A stretch of DNA of 53,526 nt from Desulfuromonadaceae bacterium (GTDB taxonomy: Bacteria > Desulfobacterota > Desulfuromonadia > Desulfuromonadales > JAAYDE01), in assembly GCA_012512925.1 (NCBI GenBank), contig JAAZDE010000099.1, positions 1 to 53,526 of the forward strand. The letters are read 5' to 3'. How positions within the stretch are numbered: the first letter of the stretch is position 1; every line of letters begins with the position of its first letter. The translations under genes were made by a program, and so were the position numbers. Shown one piece after another: positions 10,462-20,594 of this stretch. The notes beneath the pieces are model-generated. The model saw nothing but the letters and a program-made list of their open reading frames with translations. It was not told where the DNA came from and did not search any database.

Positions 10462-13272
10462 ATGACAAGTGAGAATCCGTTACAGAAAATTCAGGCTCTG
10501 GGACAAAGCATCTGGCTCGATTACCTCCACCGGGACATGCTTCGCTCGGGGGAACTGAAGCGCCTGATTGAGCAGGACGGGGTCTGCGGTGTCACTTCCA
10601 ATCCGGCCATCTTCAAGGAGGCGATCGCCGGCAGCAACGCCTACGACGAAGCCATCACCGCTCTGGTCAAGGATGGAAAAAGCGTCGACCGGATCTATCA
10701 GAGCCTGGTGGTTGAGGATGTTCGGACCGCCGCCGACCAGTTTCTGTCCCTTTACGAGGAAACCCAGGCTCTTAACGGCTACGTCAGCCTCGAAGTGTCC
10801 CCCTATCTGGCCCGCGACCTCAAGGGGACAGTGGAGGAGGCCCGCCTGCTGTGGCGCCTTCTCGACCGCCCCAACGTGATGATCAAGGTTCCCGCCACAA
10901 TCGAGGGATGCCGGGCCATCCGCCGGTTGACCGCCGAGGGGATCAATGTCAACGCCACTCTGCTCTTCAGCGTGGACCGTTATCGGGAAGTGGCCGAGGC
11001 CTACGTGGCGGGACTGGAGGATCGAGCCGCCGAGGGAAAACCGGTGGCAAAGATTGCCTCGATGGCCAGCTTCTTCCTCAGCCGCATCGACACCCTTCTC
11101 GACCCGCGCCTCCAGGAGATCGCCGGCGGCGACGGAGAGTCCTCGAAAAAGGCCCAGGAACTGATCGGGAAAATCGCCGTCGCCTCCGCCAAACGCGCCT
11201 ATCGCGTCTTCGAGGAGATCTTCCGCGACGGCCGCTTCCAGCGTCTGGCCGCTCTCGGCGCCGCGCCCCAGCGCCTGCTGTGGGCAAGCACCGGGACGAA
11301 GAATCCCGCCTACAGCGACGTCAAATATGTCGAGGAGCTGATCGGCCCCGACACGGTCAACACCATCCCCGTCAAAACCCTTGATGCCTTCCGCGATCAC
11401 GGCCATGCCGAGGGCACCCTGACCCAGGGGATGGCCGAGGCCGAAAAGGCCCTTGAACAGCTGACAGATCTGGGCGTCGATCTGGCCGAGGGAATGGACC
11501 ATCTCGAAGAGGACGGCATCCGCAAGTTCGTCCAGCCCTTCGACAGCCTCTTCAAAAAACTGGCTGAGGAACGGATCTCCATCTTGGAGAAATGCCGCGA
11601 ATATCAGCAGTTGGATTTGGGCCTGGACACCCGTTTTGTCCAGAAAAGGCTCAACCGCATGGAGGAGGAAGGCTTCGGGCGGCGCTTCTGGTCCAAGGAC
11701 CCGACCCTGTGGAAGAGAAATCGGCAAGCCCACGAAGAAATCCGGGGATTCATGGGTTGGCTCGAGGTCATCGAGGCCATGCAGGCGCGGCTGCCGGAAC
11801 TGGAGGGCTTCGCTGCCGAAATTAAAAAAGCCGGCTTCCGTCAGGTGCTGGTCATGGGAATGGGTGGCAGCAGCATGACGCCGCTGGTCTTCCAGCGCTG
11901 TTTCCCGGTGGGGGAAAATGGTCTTCCCCTGGCCATCCTCGACACCACCGACCCTCAAACCATTCTGCGCCTCGAAGGGGAACTGCCGCTGGCCGACACC
12001 CTGTTCATCGAAGCCAGCAAATCAGGAACCACCGCCGAGCCGTCGGCCTTTTCCAGCTACTTTTGGGACCGCCTGCGACAGATCAAGGGAGAGAAAGCCG
12101 GCGGCAACTTCGCGGCCATCACCGATCCCGGTTCCCCTCTGGCGGCCCGCGCCAGGGACCTCAAATTCCGCAAAATTTTTCTCAATTATCCCGATATCGG
12201 CGGGCGCTATTCAGCCCTCTCCTGTTTCGGCCTGGTTCCGGCCGCGCTCATGGGGATCGATCTTGGCCCTTTCCTCAACAACGCCCTGATGATGAAACAG
12301 GTCTGCGGCCCCGACATTCCCGAGCATAAAAACCCCGGCATGCTGCTGGGAGCCTCCCTGGGAGAAATGGCAGTACACGGCCGCAATAAGGTCACCTTTC
12401 TTCTTCCCGAACCGATACAGACCTTCGGCTTGTGGATCGACCAGCTTATCGCCGAAAGCACCGGGAAAGAGGGTACGGGCATGCTTCCCGTCACCGGTGA
12501 ACCGATCGGGAATCCCTCGGTTTATGGGGATGACCGGGTTTTCATCCACTATCGCCTCGGTTGTGAACGAGATCCGCAACTGGAAAAACTGGCCGAGGAT
12601 CTGAAAAAACTCGACCACCCGGTGATTACCCTTCAAATCGAGGGGGTCAAGGATCTGGCCGGGGAGTTTTTTCGCTGGGAGGTGGCCACCGCCGTCGCCG
12701 CCGCGGCCTTTGGGATCAACCCATTCGATCAGCCCAACGTCCAGGAGAGCAAAAAAAACACCCTCCGCATTCTGGAAAGCGGCGCTCTCTCCTCCCCTGC
12801 CGGTGACGGATTGAAACTGGACGGAGAAAGCGCCGATACAAATTTTGTCGAAGGAATGGAGGAGTTCCTGGCCCGCCGCCGGCCCCGCGACTATCTGGCG
12901 CTGATGGCCTATCTTCCCGACAGCGAAGTCATCGAATCGTCTCTGCGGGAACTTCAGGCGCTGTTGCGCGACCGCACCCACCTGGCCGCCACCCTCGGCT
13001 TCGGTCCCCGTTTTCTCCATTCGACCGGCCAGTTTCACAAGGGGGGACCCAACACCGGCCTGTTCATCCAGATGACATGCTCTCCGCGGCGGGACCTGCC
13101 CGTTCCCGGCCTCGCCTACAGCTTCGGCGCCCTGATTCGGGCTCAGGCTCAGGGTGATCTGGAAGCGCTGGGCAAAGCCGGCCGCCGTGTCCTCCGCATC
13201 GATCTGGGGGAGAATCCCGGGCAAAAGCTGGCTGAGCTGGTCAAGCTGGTCCAGGACCGAGTTGTCATTTGA
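10462..13272 (+). CDS. Bifunctional transaldolase / glucose-6-phosphate isomerase
   Basis: N-terminal transaldolase (GVTSNPAIFKEAI, VMIKVPAT, WASTGTKNPAYSD) fused to a phosphoglucose isomerase-like domain (MGMGGSSMTP, SKSGTTAEPSAF, GGRYSALS). Confidence 0.93.
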   Translation: MTSENPLQKIQALGQSIWLDYLHRDMLRSGELKRLIEQDGVCGVTSNPAIFKEAIAGSNAYDEAITALVKDGKSVDRIYQSLVVEDVRTAADQFLSLYEETQALNGYVSLEVSPYLARDLKGTVEEARLLWRLLDRPNVMIKVPATIEGCRAIRRLTAEGINVNATLLFSVDRYREVAEAYVAGLEDRAAEGKPVAKIASMASFFLSRIDTLLDPRLQEIAGGDGESSKKAQELIGKIAVASAKRAYRVFEEIFRDGRFQRLAALGAAPQRLLWASTGTKNPAYSDVKYVEELIGPDTVNTIPVKTLDAFRDHGHAEGTLTQGMAEAEKALEQLTDLGVDLAEGMDHLEEDGIRKFVQPFDSLFKKLAEERISILEKCREYQQLDLGLDTRFVQKRLNRMEEEGFGRRFWSKDPTLWKRNRQAHEEIRGFMGWLEVIEAMQARLPELEGFAAEIKKAGFRQVLVMGMGGSSMTPLVFQRCFPVGENGLPLAILDTTDPQTILRLEGELPLADTLFIEASKSGTTAEPSAFSSYFWDRLRQIKGEKAGGNFAAITDPGSPLAARARDLKFRKIFLNYPDIGGRYSALSCFGLVPAALMGIDLGPFLNNALMMKQVCGPDIPEHKNPGMLLGASLGEMAVHGRNKVTFLLPEPIQTFGLWIDQLIAESTGKEGTGMLPVTGEPIGNPSVYGDDRVFIHYRLGCERDPQLEKLAEDLKKLDHPVITLQIEGVKDLAGEFFRWEVATAVAAAAFGINPFDQPNVQESKKNTLRILESGALSSPAGDGLKLDGESADTNFVEGMEEFLARRRPRDYLALMAYLPDSEVIESSLRELQALLRDRTHLAATLGFGPRFLHSTGQFHKGGPNTGLFIQMTCSPRRDLPVPGLAYSFGALIRAQAQGDLEALGKAGRRVLRIDLGENPGQKLAELVKLVQDRVVI

Positions 13273-13281
13273 GGACAGTGA

Positions 13282-13731
13282 ATGGGGAAGGATAAGTTGC
13301 CGACACGGGGCGGTTTTATAGGCTTGGCCGCCCTTCTGGTCTATATGGGGATACTGCTCTGGCTTTCCCTTGCCCCCCGCCTCCCGACGATCCCGGTTCC
13401 GGCGCTTTCCTCGGACAAACTGCACCATTCCGCGGCCTATTGCGTTCTCACCCTGCTGGCCTGCCGAGCCTTCGCTCCGTTGCTTCCACCGGGGGTGAAG
13501 GTCCGCCTGGCGGCTTTTTTCTTCGCCTTCTGTTTCGGGGGGCTCGTGGAAATGGCCCAGGGGCTGCTTACCACGGTGCGCAGCGCCAGCGTCCTCGATC
13601 TGCTCGCCAACACCATCGGCGCTCTCGCAGCCCTTCTGATCGCTCCCCTCTTGTTCAGGCCGCCTCGGGCGAAAACCGCCGGGGGCTTTACCGCCCCCCG
13701 CCCCCTGGGCGAGGAGAAAAAGGTTTCCTGA
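13282..13731 (+). CDS. VanZ family protein
   Basis: Four-helix membrane protein with SSDKLHHSAAYCVLTLL and GGLVEMAQGLLTTVRSASVLDLLANTIGA. Confidence 0.8.
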   Translation: MGKDKLPTRGGFIGLAALLVYMGILLWLSLAPRLPTIPVPALSSDKLHHSAAYCVLTLLACRAFAPLLPPGVKVRLAAFFFAFCFGGLVEMAQGLLTTVRSASVLDLLANTIGALAALLIAPLLFRPPRAKTAGGFTAPRPLGEEKKVS

Positions 13732-13734
13732 CCG

Positions 13735-16700
13735 ATGGCTTCGTTTCATCTCTTTACGGGAAACCGCCTGGAAACCCTGGTCGAGGCTCTGGCTGATCTT
13801 CTCAGAACATCCTCAGCTTCTCCCCTTGAGCGGGACATCATCCTGGTGCAGAGCAAGGGAATGGAATCGTGGCTTTCCCTGCAACTGGCGGCCCGATTCG
13901 GCATTTGGGCCAATTTTGAGTTCCCGTTTCCCAATGCCTTGATCGACCGGATAATCTCGAATGCCGTCGGCGAAAAGGTTGCCGAAGACCCCTTTGACCG
14001 GGAGGTCATGGCCATGCGCATCCAGGCCCTCCTTCCCGAATTCCTCAACGATAGCCGTTTTCACCCTTTGAGCCGTTTTCTCAAGGGCGGCGGCCAGGAG
14101 TTGAAAGGTTATCAACTGGCGCGAAGACTGGCCTATCTCTTCGACCAGTATTCGGTCTACCGGCCGGACATGCTCCTTTCCTGGGAAGAGGGACAAGATC
14201 CCGACTGGCAGGCCCAATTGTGGTGCCGCCTGGTCGCCTCTTCCTCCGTCAGCCACCGCGCCCGGCGGCAGCGGGAGTTTTTGCGGCGCTGCGCCGAAAA
14301 CACCCTGTCGAAATCGATTTTTCCGGCGGCAATCCATCTTTTCGGAGTTTCGGCCCTGCCCTCCTATCATATCGACGTCCTGGCCGCCGCCGCCACTTTC
14401 TGCCGGGTCAATCTCTTCCTGCTCAATCCCTGCCGGGAATATTGGTTCGATATCCTTTCCCCCAAATCGGTCTTCCGCCGGGAGGCCTTTTTCGCTGGCG
14501 GCAGAGGGGATTTCGACAGCCTCCATTTCGATGCCGGCCATCCCCTTCTTGCCTCCTGGGGACGATCGGGGCGGGAATTTTTTGAAATGATCTGGGAAAA
14601 AGCAGATCCCCAGGAGGAGAACCTCTTTACCGAAACAGCGGAGAACTCCCTCCTTAACAGGCTGCAGAACGACCTTCTCCATCTCCGGGACCGCTGCCGG
14701 ACGGGTCCAAAGACAATCATCGCGCCCCATGACCGCTCTCTGGAGATCCACTCCTGCCACACCCAGTTGCGGGAAATCGAAGTGCTGCACGACTATCTGC
14801 TGGGCTGTTTCCGGGACGATCCTTCACTGACCCCAACCGATGTGCTGGTCATGACTCCGGATATCGCCGCCTACGCTCCCTACATCTCCGCCGTTTTCGG
14901 GGCCGCAGCGGATCCATGCCGGCGGATTCCCTTCGCCGTCGCCGACCTCAGCCGCAAGAGAGAGAGCCGCCTGGCCGCCCATTTTTTCAATCTCCTGGCT
15001 TTGCGCCATTCCCGCCGCAGCGCTCACCAGATTCTCGATCTTGTCGATTTTCCCGAGGTCATGGCACGTTTTCAGCTTTACCCCCAGGATCTCGAGCGGA
15101 TCATCCACTGGATCGAGGAACTCCACATCCGCTGGGGGCTGGACGCCATCGACCGTTCCCGTTTCGGAATTCCCGCCTTTCAGGAAAACAGCTGGCGGGC
15201 CGGATTGGACCGCTTGCTGCTGGGTTTCGCCCTGCCCGCCGATGGGGCCCTGTTCGAAGATATCCTCCCCGCCGACGGAGTAGAGGGGGAGAGCGCCCGA
15301 ATTCTCGGCCGGCTCGCCGAATTCATCGCCGCCATCGACGATCTTCTGGCCTCGCTGAGGGAAGCGCGAACCATGAAGGAATGGGGGGATTTTTTTCTTT
15401 CGGTCCTCGACCGGTTCTTTCAGCCGGGCCTCGACCCAGAACCGGGTTTTTCGATCCTCGAAGAACTTTTTCACTCACTGACAGCAACGGCGGAGTCCTC
15501 CGGATTTCAGCGCCCGGTGGCGATCGATGTGGCCGAAGCCTGGTTGAACGACCGGCTCGAATCGGCTTTCTCCTCCTCGGGACGGTTCCTTTCCGGCGGG
15601 GTCACTTTCGCCGCTCTGCTGCCGATGCGCAGCATCCCCTTCAAAGTCATCGCGATCGTCGGCATGAATGACGGCTCCTTTCCCCGTTCCGTTTCTGCCG
15701 AAGAATTCGACCGCATGGCCGCCCACCCCCGCCGCGGCGACCGCTCACTGCGCCATGAAGACCGCTATCTCTTTCTCGAAACCCTGCTGTCGGCCCGCAA
15801 CCGGCTCTACATCAGCTACCTCGGCCAGAGCGTCCGGGACAACTCGCCTCTTCCGCCATCGGTGCTGGTCGCCGAACTGATCGATTATCTCCAGAAAAGT
15901 TTCCTGTTGGCCGAGGAGGAGTTCATCATCCGTCACCGCCTTCAGGCTTTCCACCCCTCCTGTTTCAGCCCTGACGCTCCAACAGTCAGTTTCTCCGAGG
16001 AAAACTTCCGCACCGCCCTGGCATCGAGGGAGCCCCCTTCCCCGGTTGAAGGCCTGCACAAGCCCCTGCCGCTGCCCGACGAGGAATGGAAAGAGATCGA
16101 TTTAAGCCAATTGACAGCTTTTTTCCTCCATCCGGCGCGCTTTTTCACTCAGCATCGCCTGGGACTCATTTTCCGGGAGTTGCCGGTCCCGCTGGAAGAA
16201 AGGGAGCCCTTCGCCCTTTCCTCCCTGGACCGTTACCGTCTTGGCGGAGAACTGACCGAGGCTGCTCTGGCCGGGGCAGAGCCGCTGAATCTCTATCCGC
16301 GTATCCGCGAGGAAGGATGGCTGCCGGTGGGGGCCGCCGGCAGGATCGGTTTTACCGATCTCGCCCTGGAGGCGAAACGGTTCGCTGCCGATATCCGCGC
16401 CGTCGCTGCGGGAAATTGCCGGGTGCAAGAGGAATTTTTGGTGGAGATCGAGGGTTGGCGGATCGCCGGCAAGTTCCCTCAGATCCATGGCGACAAGGCG
16501 GTTCACCATCGTTTCGCCCGGATCCGGGGGAAGGACCGGCTGGTTGCCTGGCTGAACCGCCTGGTCCTCGACGCCGCGGGGGACAATCGGGCGCCGGAGG
16601 GCAGTTTTCTTTTCGGCAGGGACGGCGGGTACTGCTATCGTCAGGCGGCCGACGCCCTTAACATCCTGGGGAGACTGCTGGCCATCTTTCGCAGCGGGCT

Positions 16701-16956
16701 TTGCCGTCCCCTTCCCTTCTTCCCTGATACCTCCCTGTCTTACGCCGAGGGACTGGCCCGCCATCCGGAAGCTCCGGAGAAGGCCCGTCAGGCGGCCCGC
16801 CAAAGCTGGCAGGGAAATTCTTTTCAAAAAGGCGAAAAGGAAGACGCCTGCTGGCGATACTGTTTCGGCCAGGCCGATCCCCTGGATAAGGAGTTCGAGC
16901 GTCTCGCCCTGGAGATTTTCTCTCCCCTCCTGGCACATCAGGAGAAGATGTCATGA
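13735..16956 (+). CDS. recC: Exodeoxyribonuclease V subunit gamma
   Basis: FHLFTGNRLETLVEAL, LVQSKGMESWLSLQLA and VIAIVGMNDGSFPRS are RecC signatures. Confidence 0.93.
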   Translation: MASFHLFTGNRLETLVEALADLLRTSSASPLERDIILVQSKGMESWLSLQLAARFGIWANFEFPFPNALIDRIISNAVGEKVAEDPFDREVMAMRIQALLPEFLNDSRFHPLSRFLKGGGQELKGYQLARRLAYLFDQYSVYRPDMLLSWEEGQDPDWQAQLWCRLVASSSVSHRARRQREFLRRCAENTLSKSIFPAAIHLFGVSALPSYHIDVLAAAATFCRVNLFLLNPCREYWFDILSPKSVFRREAFFAGGRGDFDSLHFDAGHPLLASWGRSGREFFEMIWEKADPQEENLFTETAENSLLNRLQNDLLHLRDRCRTGPKTIIAPHDRSLEIHSCHTQLREIEVLHDYLLGCFRDDPSLTPTDVLVMTPDIAAYAPYISAVFGAAADPCRRIPFAVADLSRKRESRLAAHFFNLLALRHSRRSAHQILDLVDFPEVMARFQLYPQDLERIIHWIEELHIRWGLDAIDRSRFGIPAFQENSWRAGLDRLLLGFALPADGALFEDILPADGVEGESARILGRLAEFIAAIDDLLASLREARTMKEWGDFFLSVLDRFFQPGLDPEPGFSILEELFHSLTATAESSGFQRPVAIDVAEAWLNDRLESAFSSSGRFLSGGVTFAALLPMRSIPFKVIAIVGMNDGSFPRSVSAEEFDRMAAHPRRGDRSLRHEDRYLFLETLLSARNRLYISYLGQSVRDNSPLPPSVLVAELIDYLQKSFLLAEEEFIIRHRLQAFHPSCFSPDAPTVSFSEENFRTALASREPPSPVEGLHKPLPLPDEEWKEIDLSQLTAFFLHPARFFTQHRLGLIFRELPVPLEEREPFALSSLDRYRLGGELTEAALAGAEPLNLYPRIREEGWLPVGAAGRIGFTDLALEAKRFAADIRAVAAGNCRVQEEFLVEIEGWRIAGKFPQIHGDKAVHHRFARIRGKDRLVAWLNRLVLDAAGDNRAPEGSFLFGRDGGYCYRQAADALNILGRLLAIFRSGLCRPLPFFPDTSLSYAEGLARHPEAPEKARQAARQSWQGNSFQKGEKEDACWRYCFGQADPLDKEFERLALEIFSPLLAHQEKMS

Positions 16957-19900
16957 CCTCGCCTCTGGAGCGGCTTCCCGCCCCCCTCAAGGGATTTCAC
17001 CTGATCGAGGCCAGCGCCGGAACCGGCAAGACCCGGACCATCACCGATCTTTTCGTGCGCTTGCTGCTGGAGGGGCACGGGGTGGGAGAAATCCTCGTCG
17101 TCACCTTTACCGAGGCCGCCACCAAGGAGTTGAAAAGCCGCCTGCGGCGAAGACTGTTGGAGGCCCTGGCGGTCGTGGACGGCCTGCACGGCGATCCCGA
17201 ACTGGAACGGCTGGTTCAGGCCGCGGCAGGAAATCGGCGCGGTCTCAGGGCGCGGCTCCAGGGGGCGGTGACCGGCTTCGACGAGGCCGCGGTATTCACC
17301 ATCCACGGTTTCTGCCGGAAGATTCTCCAGGAGCACTGCTTCGAGTCGGGTCAGCTTTTTGACGTGGAACTGATCGCCGATCCCTCTTTTCTGCTCCAGG
17401 AGGCGGTGGAAGATTTTTGGCGCCGCCTCCTGCCCGAGGTCTCCCCTCTTTTCCTCCGTTTTCTGCTCAAACTGCTTCAGGACCGCAGAAGAGACCGGGA
17501 CGCCCCCGATCTTCTGGCCGACTTTGCCCGGCAGGTGTTGAGCCGTCCCGACCTGCGGGTTCTCTCTCCCCCTGCCCCGGACGGTCTGACGGAAACCGAA
17601 CAGGAGGTGGCCGGCCTCTTCGCCGCAATGCGGATCCTGTGGGAAAGAGAACGGGAAAAAATCTTTTCCCTTTTGCAGGACCAAGGTCTGAACCGGAGGA
17701 GCTACCCGGTCAACCGAATCAGCCCGTGGATGTCCGAAGGGGACGATTTTTTTCTCTCCGCCGATCCCTTTTTCGAGTGGAAGCATCTCGACAGATTTTC
17801 CGTCGAAACCCTCGCCGCCGCCTGCAAGAAGGGGTTTTCTCCGGTTCATCACCCCTTTTTCGAGGATTGCCGGCTTTTCCTCCAGAAGCGCGACCGCCTT
17901 AAGGAGGATTACAGCCTTCGCCTGGCCCGCCTCAAAAACGACCTGATCCACTTCCTGGACAAAGAAATGGCCCGCCGCAAGGAGACCTTGAGAATACGAT
18001 CCTTTGACGACCTGCTTCACGATCTGCGGAACGCCCTGACTTCCTCCGGCGGCACCCTGGCAGCCGCCGTCCGAAGCAAGTTCCCGGTCGCCCTGATCGA
18101 TGAATTTCAGGACACCGACCCGGTTCAGTACCAGATCTTCCGCTCCATCTACGCTTCTCCGGACACCCTTCTTTTCATCATCGGCGATCCCAAGCAGGCG
18201 ATCTACAGTTTCCGAGGGGCCGATATCTTCACCTACATGGCGGCGGGGAAGGATGCCGCGAAGATTGCCCTGGAGGTCAACTGGCGCTCGGCCCCGCAAC
18301 TGGTGCGGGGGGTCAACACCCTTTTCGCGCGCTGCCCCAATCCCTTCCTTTTCGACGCCATCCGCTTCCGTGAGGTGGCTGCGGCCGACAAGGAGGAAAG
18401 AGAGATTCTTCATCTTTCAGGAGTTCTTCCGTCCGCGCCGCTGCGGCTCTGTTTTTTTCCCCGTATGACGGAGGAAAGGGAGATCGGCCGGGAACGGGCC
18501 GACGAGATCGTTCCCCGCTCGGTGGCGGCGGAAATCAGCAGCCTTCTGCAGCGTGGACGGCGCGGCGAGGCTCGCCTGCTCCAAGTGGCAAAGGGAAAGG
18601 ACGGAGAAGAGCAGACCCTGTCTGAAAGGCCTTTGGAAGCGGGGGATATCGCCGTCATCGTCCGCACCAACCTGGAGACCCGCCTGGTGCGGGATGCACT
18701 GCTTGGCCAAGGCATTCCGTCGGTGATTCACGGCAGCGAAAGCCTCTTCGCCTCTGTCGAGGCCGAAGATGTGCTGCGGCTGCTGCAGGCGCTGGCTGAA
18801 CCGGGCCGGGAAAGCCTGATCAAGGCCGCTCTGGCCACCCCCTTTTTCGGTTTCACCCCGGCCCGCTTCCATGAACTGATCGAGGATGAAAAGGGGTGGG
18901 GGGAATGGCTGGAAAAATTCACCGAATGGCACCGCCTGTGGCTGGACTTCGGCCTCATCACCATGGCAACGGCGCTGATGAACCGGGAAGGAGTCAGGGA
19001 GCGTCTGATCCGCCTGCCACAGGGGGAGCGGCGCCTGACCAATCTTGTCCATTGCTGGGAGATTCTCCACCGAACCGCCGAAGAGCGTCATCTGGGAATG
19101 AAAGGGGTGATTACATGGTTCGCCCGCCAGGTGGCCGAACGCCCGGAGCAGGAGGAATACCAGCTGCGTCTGGAAACGGACGACAGGGCGGTCCAGGTGA
19201 TCACCATCCACCGCAGCAAAGGGCTGGAATTCCCGGTGGTATTCGCCCCCTACTGCTGGTCCGGCGGGGGTTCCGGCAACCTGGTCTTTTTCCATGACCA
19301 GAAGCAGGAAAACCGCCTCACCCTTGATCTCGGCTCCGCTGAACTGGCAGCCCACAAAACCGCCATGGCCGCCGAGGAACTGGCGGAAAACATGCGCCTC
19401 CTCTATGTGGCCCTGACCCGCGCCAAACATCTGTGCCATCTGGCCTGGGGGGCTTTCAAGGGGGGCGAGAGATCAGCCGTCGCCTATCTTTTTCACGGCC
19501 AAGACGAATCCCGCCAGGAGCCCTTTGCCCTCGACTTCAGCCGCCTCAGCGATGACGATCTGCGCGAGGATTTGAACCGGGCCATCGGCGGGCCGGAAAC
19601 CGGGATTGTGGTGACCGTCCCTCCTGCCGCCGAGGAATGTGCCCGCCGACCGCTCATCAGCGGGGAAGAATGCCCGCCTCTGGAATTGCCCGTCCCCCCC
19701 AGGACGATTCCCCGCCCCTGGCGGATGAGCAGCTTCTCTTCGCTGATCTCAGGCAGCCGTCGCGATGAGGGAGTGCCGGAGATCGAATCTCTGGAAGACT
19801 TTTTCCCCACCCAGGAACCTTCCCTTCGGCCGGAGAAACCTCTCACCCTGTTCGATTTCCCCCGGGGCATCCGGCCGGGGCTCTGCCTTCACCACATCCT

Positions 19901-20594
19901 GGAGAGAGTGAAGTTTCAGGGAGCACGGCAAGAGGAGCGGCGGCCGGTTATCGTTGACGGTCTGCGCCGCTACGGCCTGGACGAGGAGTTGTGGCTGGGA
20001 CCGGTTGCCGGGATGGTGGAGAAACTGCTTGCGGCTCCCTTGTCCCCAGGGGCAGAGAACTTTTCTCTGAATAATATTGAAAATGGCTCTCGGATCGCGG
20101 AGATGGGGTTCTATTTCCCGCTGCAGGGGCTCACCAATGACGACCTCATCGGGGCCTTATCAAACTCCTCTTCCTGCTCGGCGGCTTTCCTCCAGCGCCT
20201 GAAAAAATTGCCGGAGGAAAGCCGCGGCGGGTTCATGAAGGGTTTTATCGATCTGGTGTTCGAACATCAGGGGCGTTATTACATCATTGACTGGAAATCC
20301 AATTATCTCGGGCGCCGGCTGGAGGATTACCGCCCTCACAGGCTGGAAGAAGTTATGGACAGGGAACTCTATCTGCTGCAGTACCATCTCTATGCCCTCG
20401 CCCTGCACAAACATCTCCGCTTCCGGCTCCGGGATTACCACTACGAGCGGCATTTCGGCGCAGTCTTTTACATCTTCCTGCGGGGCATAGGGGGTCCGGA
20501 AGGGTGCGGGATTTACCGGGACCGTCCATCCGTCCAAACCATCGAGGCCCTGGAAAGTTGTTTCCAATGGGGACCACAGGGAGGAACGGGGTGA
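16953..20594 (+). CDS. recB: Exodeoxyribonuclease V subunit beta
   Basis: Walker A EASAGTGKTRTI, DEFQDTDPVQY, and nuclease motif GFIDLVFEHQGRYYIIDWKSNYLG; ATGA overlap with recC. Confidence 0.95.
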   Translation: MTSPLERLPAPLKGFHLIEASAGTGKTRTITDLFVRLLLEGHGVGEILVVTFTEAATKELKSRLRRRLLEALAVVDGLHGDPELERLVQAAAGNRRGLRARLQGAVTGFDEAAVFTIHGFCRKILQEHCFESGQLFDVELIADPSFLLQEAVEDFWRRLLPEVSPLFLRFLLKLLQDRRRDRDAPDLLADFARQVLSRPDLRVLSPPAPDGLTETEQEVAGLFAAMRILWEREREKIFSLLQDQGLNRRSYPVNRISPWMSEGDDFFLSADPFFEWKHLDRFSVETLAAACKKGFSPVHHPFFEDCRLFLQKRDRLKEDYSLRLARLKNDLIHFLDKEMARRKETLRIRSFDDLLHDLRNALTSSGGTLAAAVRSKFPVALIDEFQDTDPVQYQIFRSIYASPDTLLFIIGDPKQAIYSFRGADIFTYMAAGKDAAKIALEVNWRSAPQLVRGVNTLFARCPNPFLFDAIRFREVAAADKEEREILHLSGVLPSAPLRLCFFPRMTEEREIGRERADEIVPRSVAAEISSLLQRGRRGEARLLQVAKGKDGEEQTLSERPLEAGDIAVIVRTNLETRLVRDALLGQGIPSVIHGSESLFASVEAEDVLRLLQALAEPGRESLIKAALATPFFGFTPARFHELIEDEKGWGEWLEKFTEWHRLWLDFGLITMATALMNREGVRERLIRLPQGERRLTNLVHCWEILHRTAEERHLGMKGVITWFARQVAERPEQEEYQLRLETDDRAVQVITIHRSKGLEFPVVFAPYCWSGGGSGNLVFFHDQKQENRLTLDLGSAELAAHKTAMAAEELAENMRLLYVALTRAKHLCHLAWGAFKGGERSAVAYLFHGQDESRQEPFALDFSRLSDDDLREDLNRAIGGPETGIVVTVPPAAEECARRPLISGEECPPLELPVPPRTIPRPWRMSSFSSLISGSRRDEGVPEIESLEDFFPTQEPSLRPEKPLTLFDFPRGIRPGLCLHHILERVKFQGARQEERRPVIVDGLRRYGLDEELWLGPVAGMVEKLLAAPLSPGAENFSLNNIENGSRIAEMGFYFPLQGLTNDDLIGALSNSSSCSAAFLQRLKKLPEESRGGFMKGFIDLVFEHQGRYYIIDWKSNYLGRRLEDYRPHRLEEVMDRELYLLQYHLYALALHKHLRFRLRDYHYERHFGAVFYIFLRGIGGPEGCGIYRDRPSVQTIEALESCFQWGPQGGTG

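Noticed and set aside
12211-13749. 512-aa minus-strand ORF opposite the tal-pgi fusion and VanZ gene
   Set aside because: Antisense to well-supported genes, composition typical of high-GC shadow ORFs.
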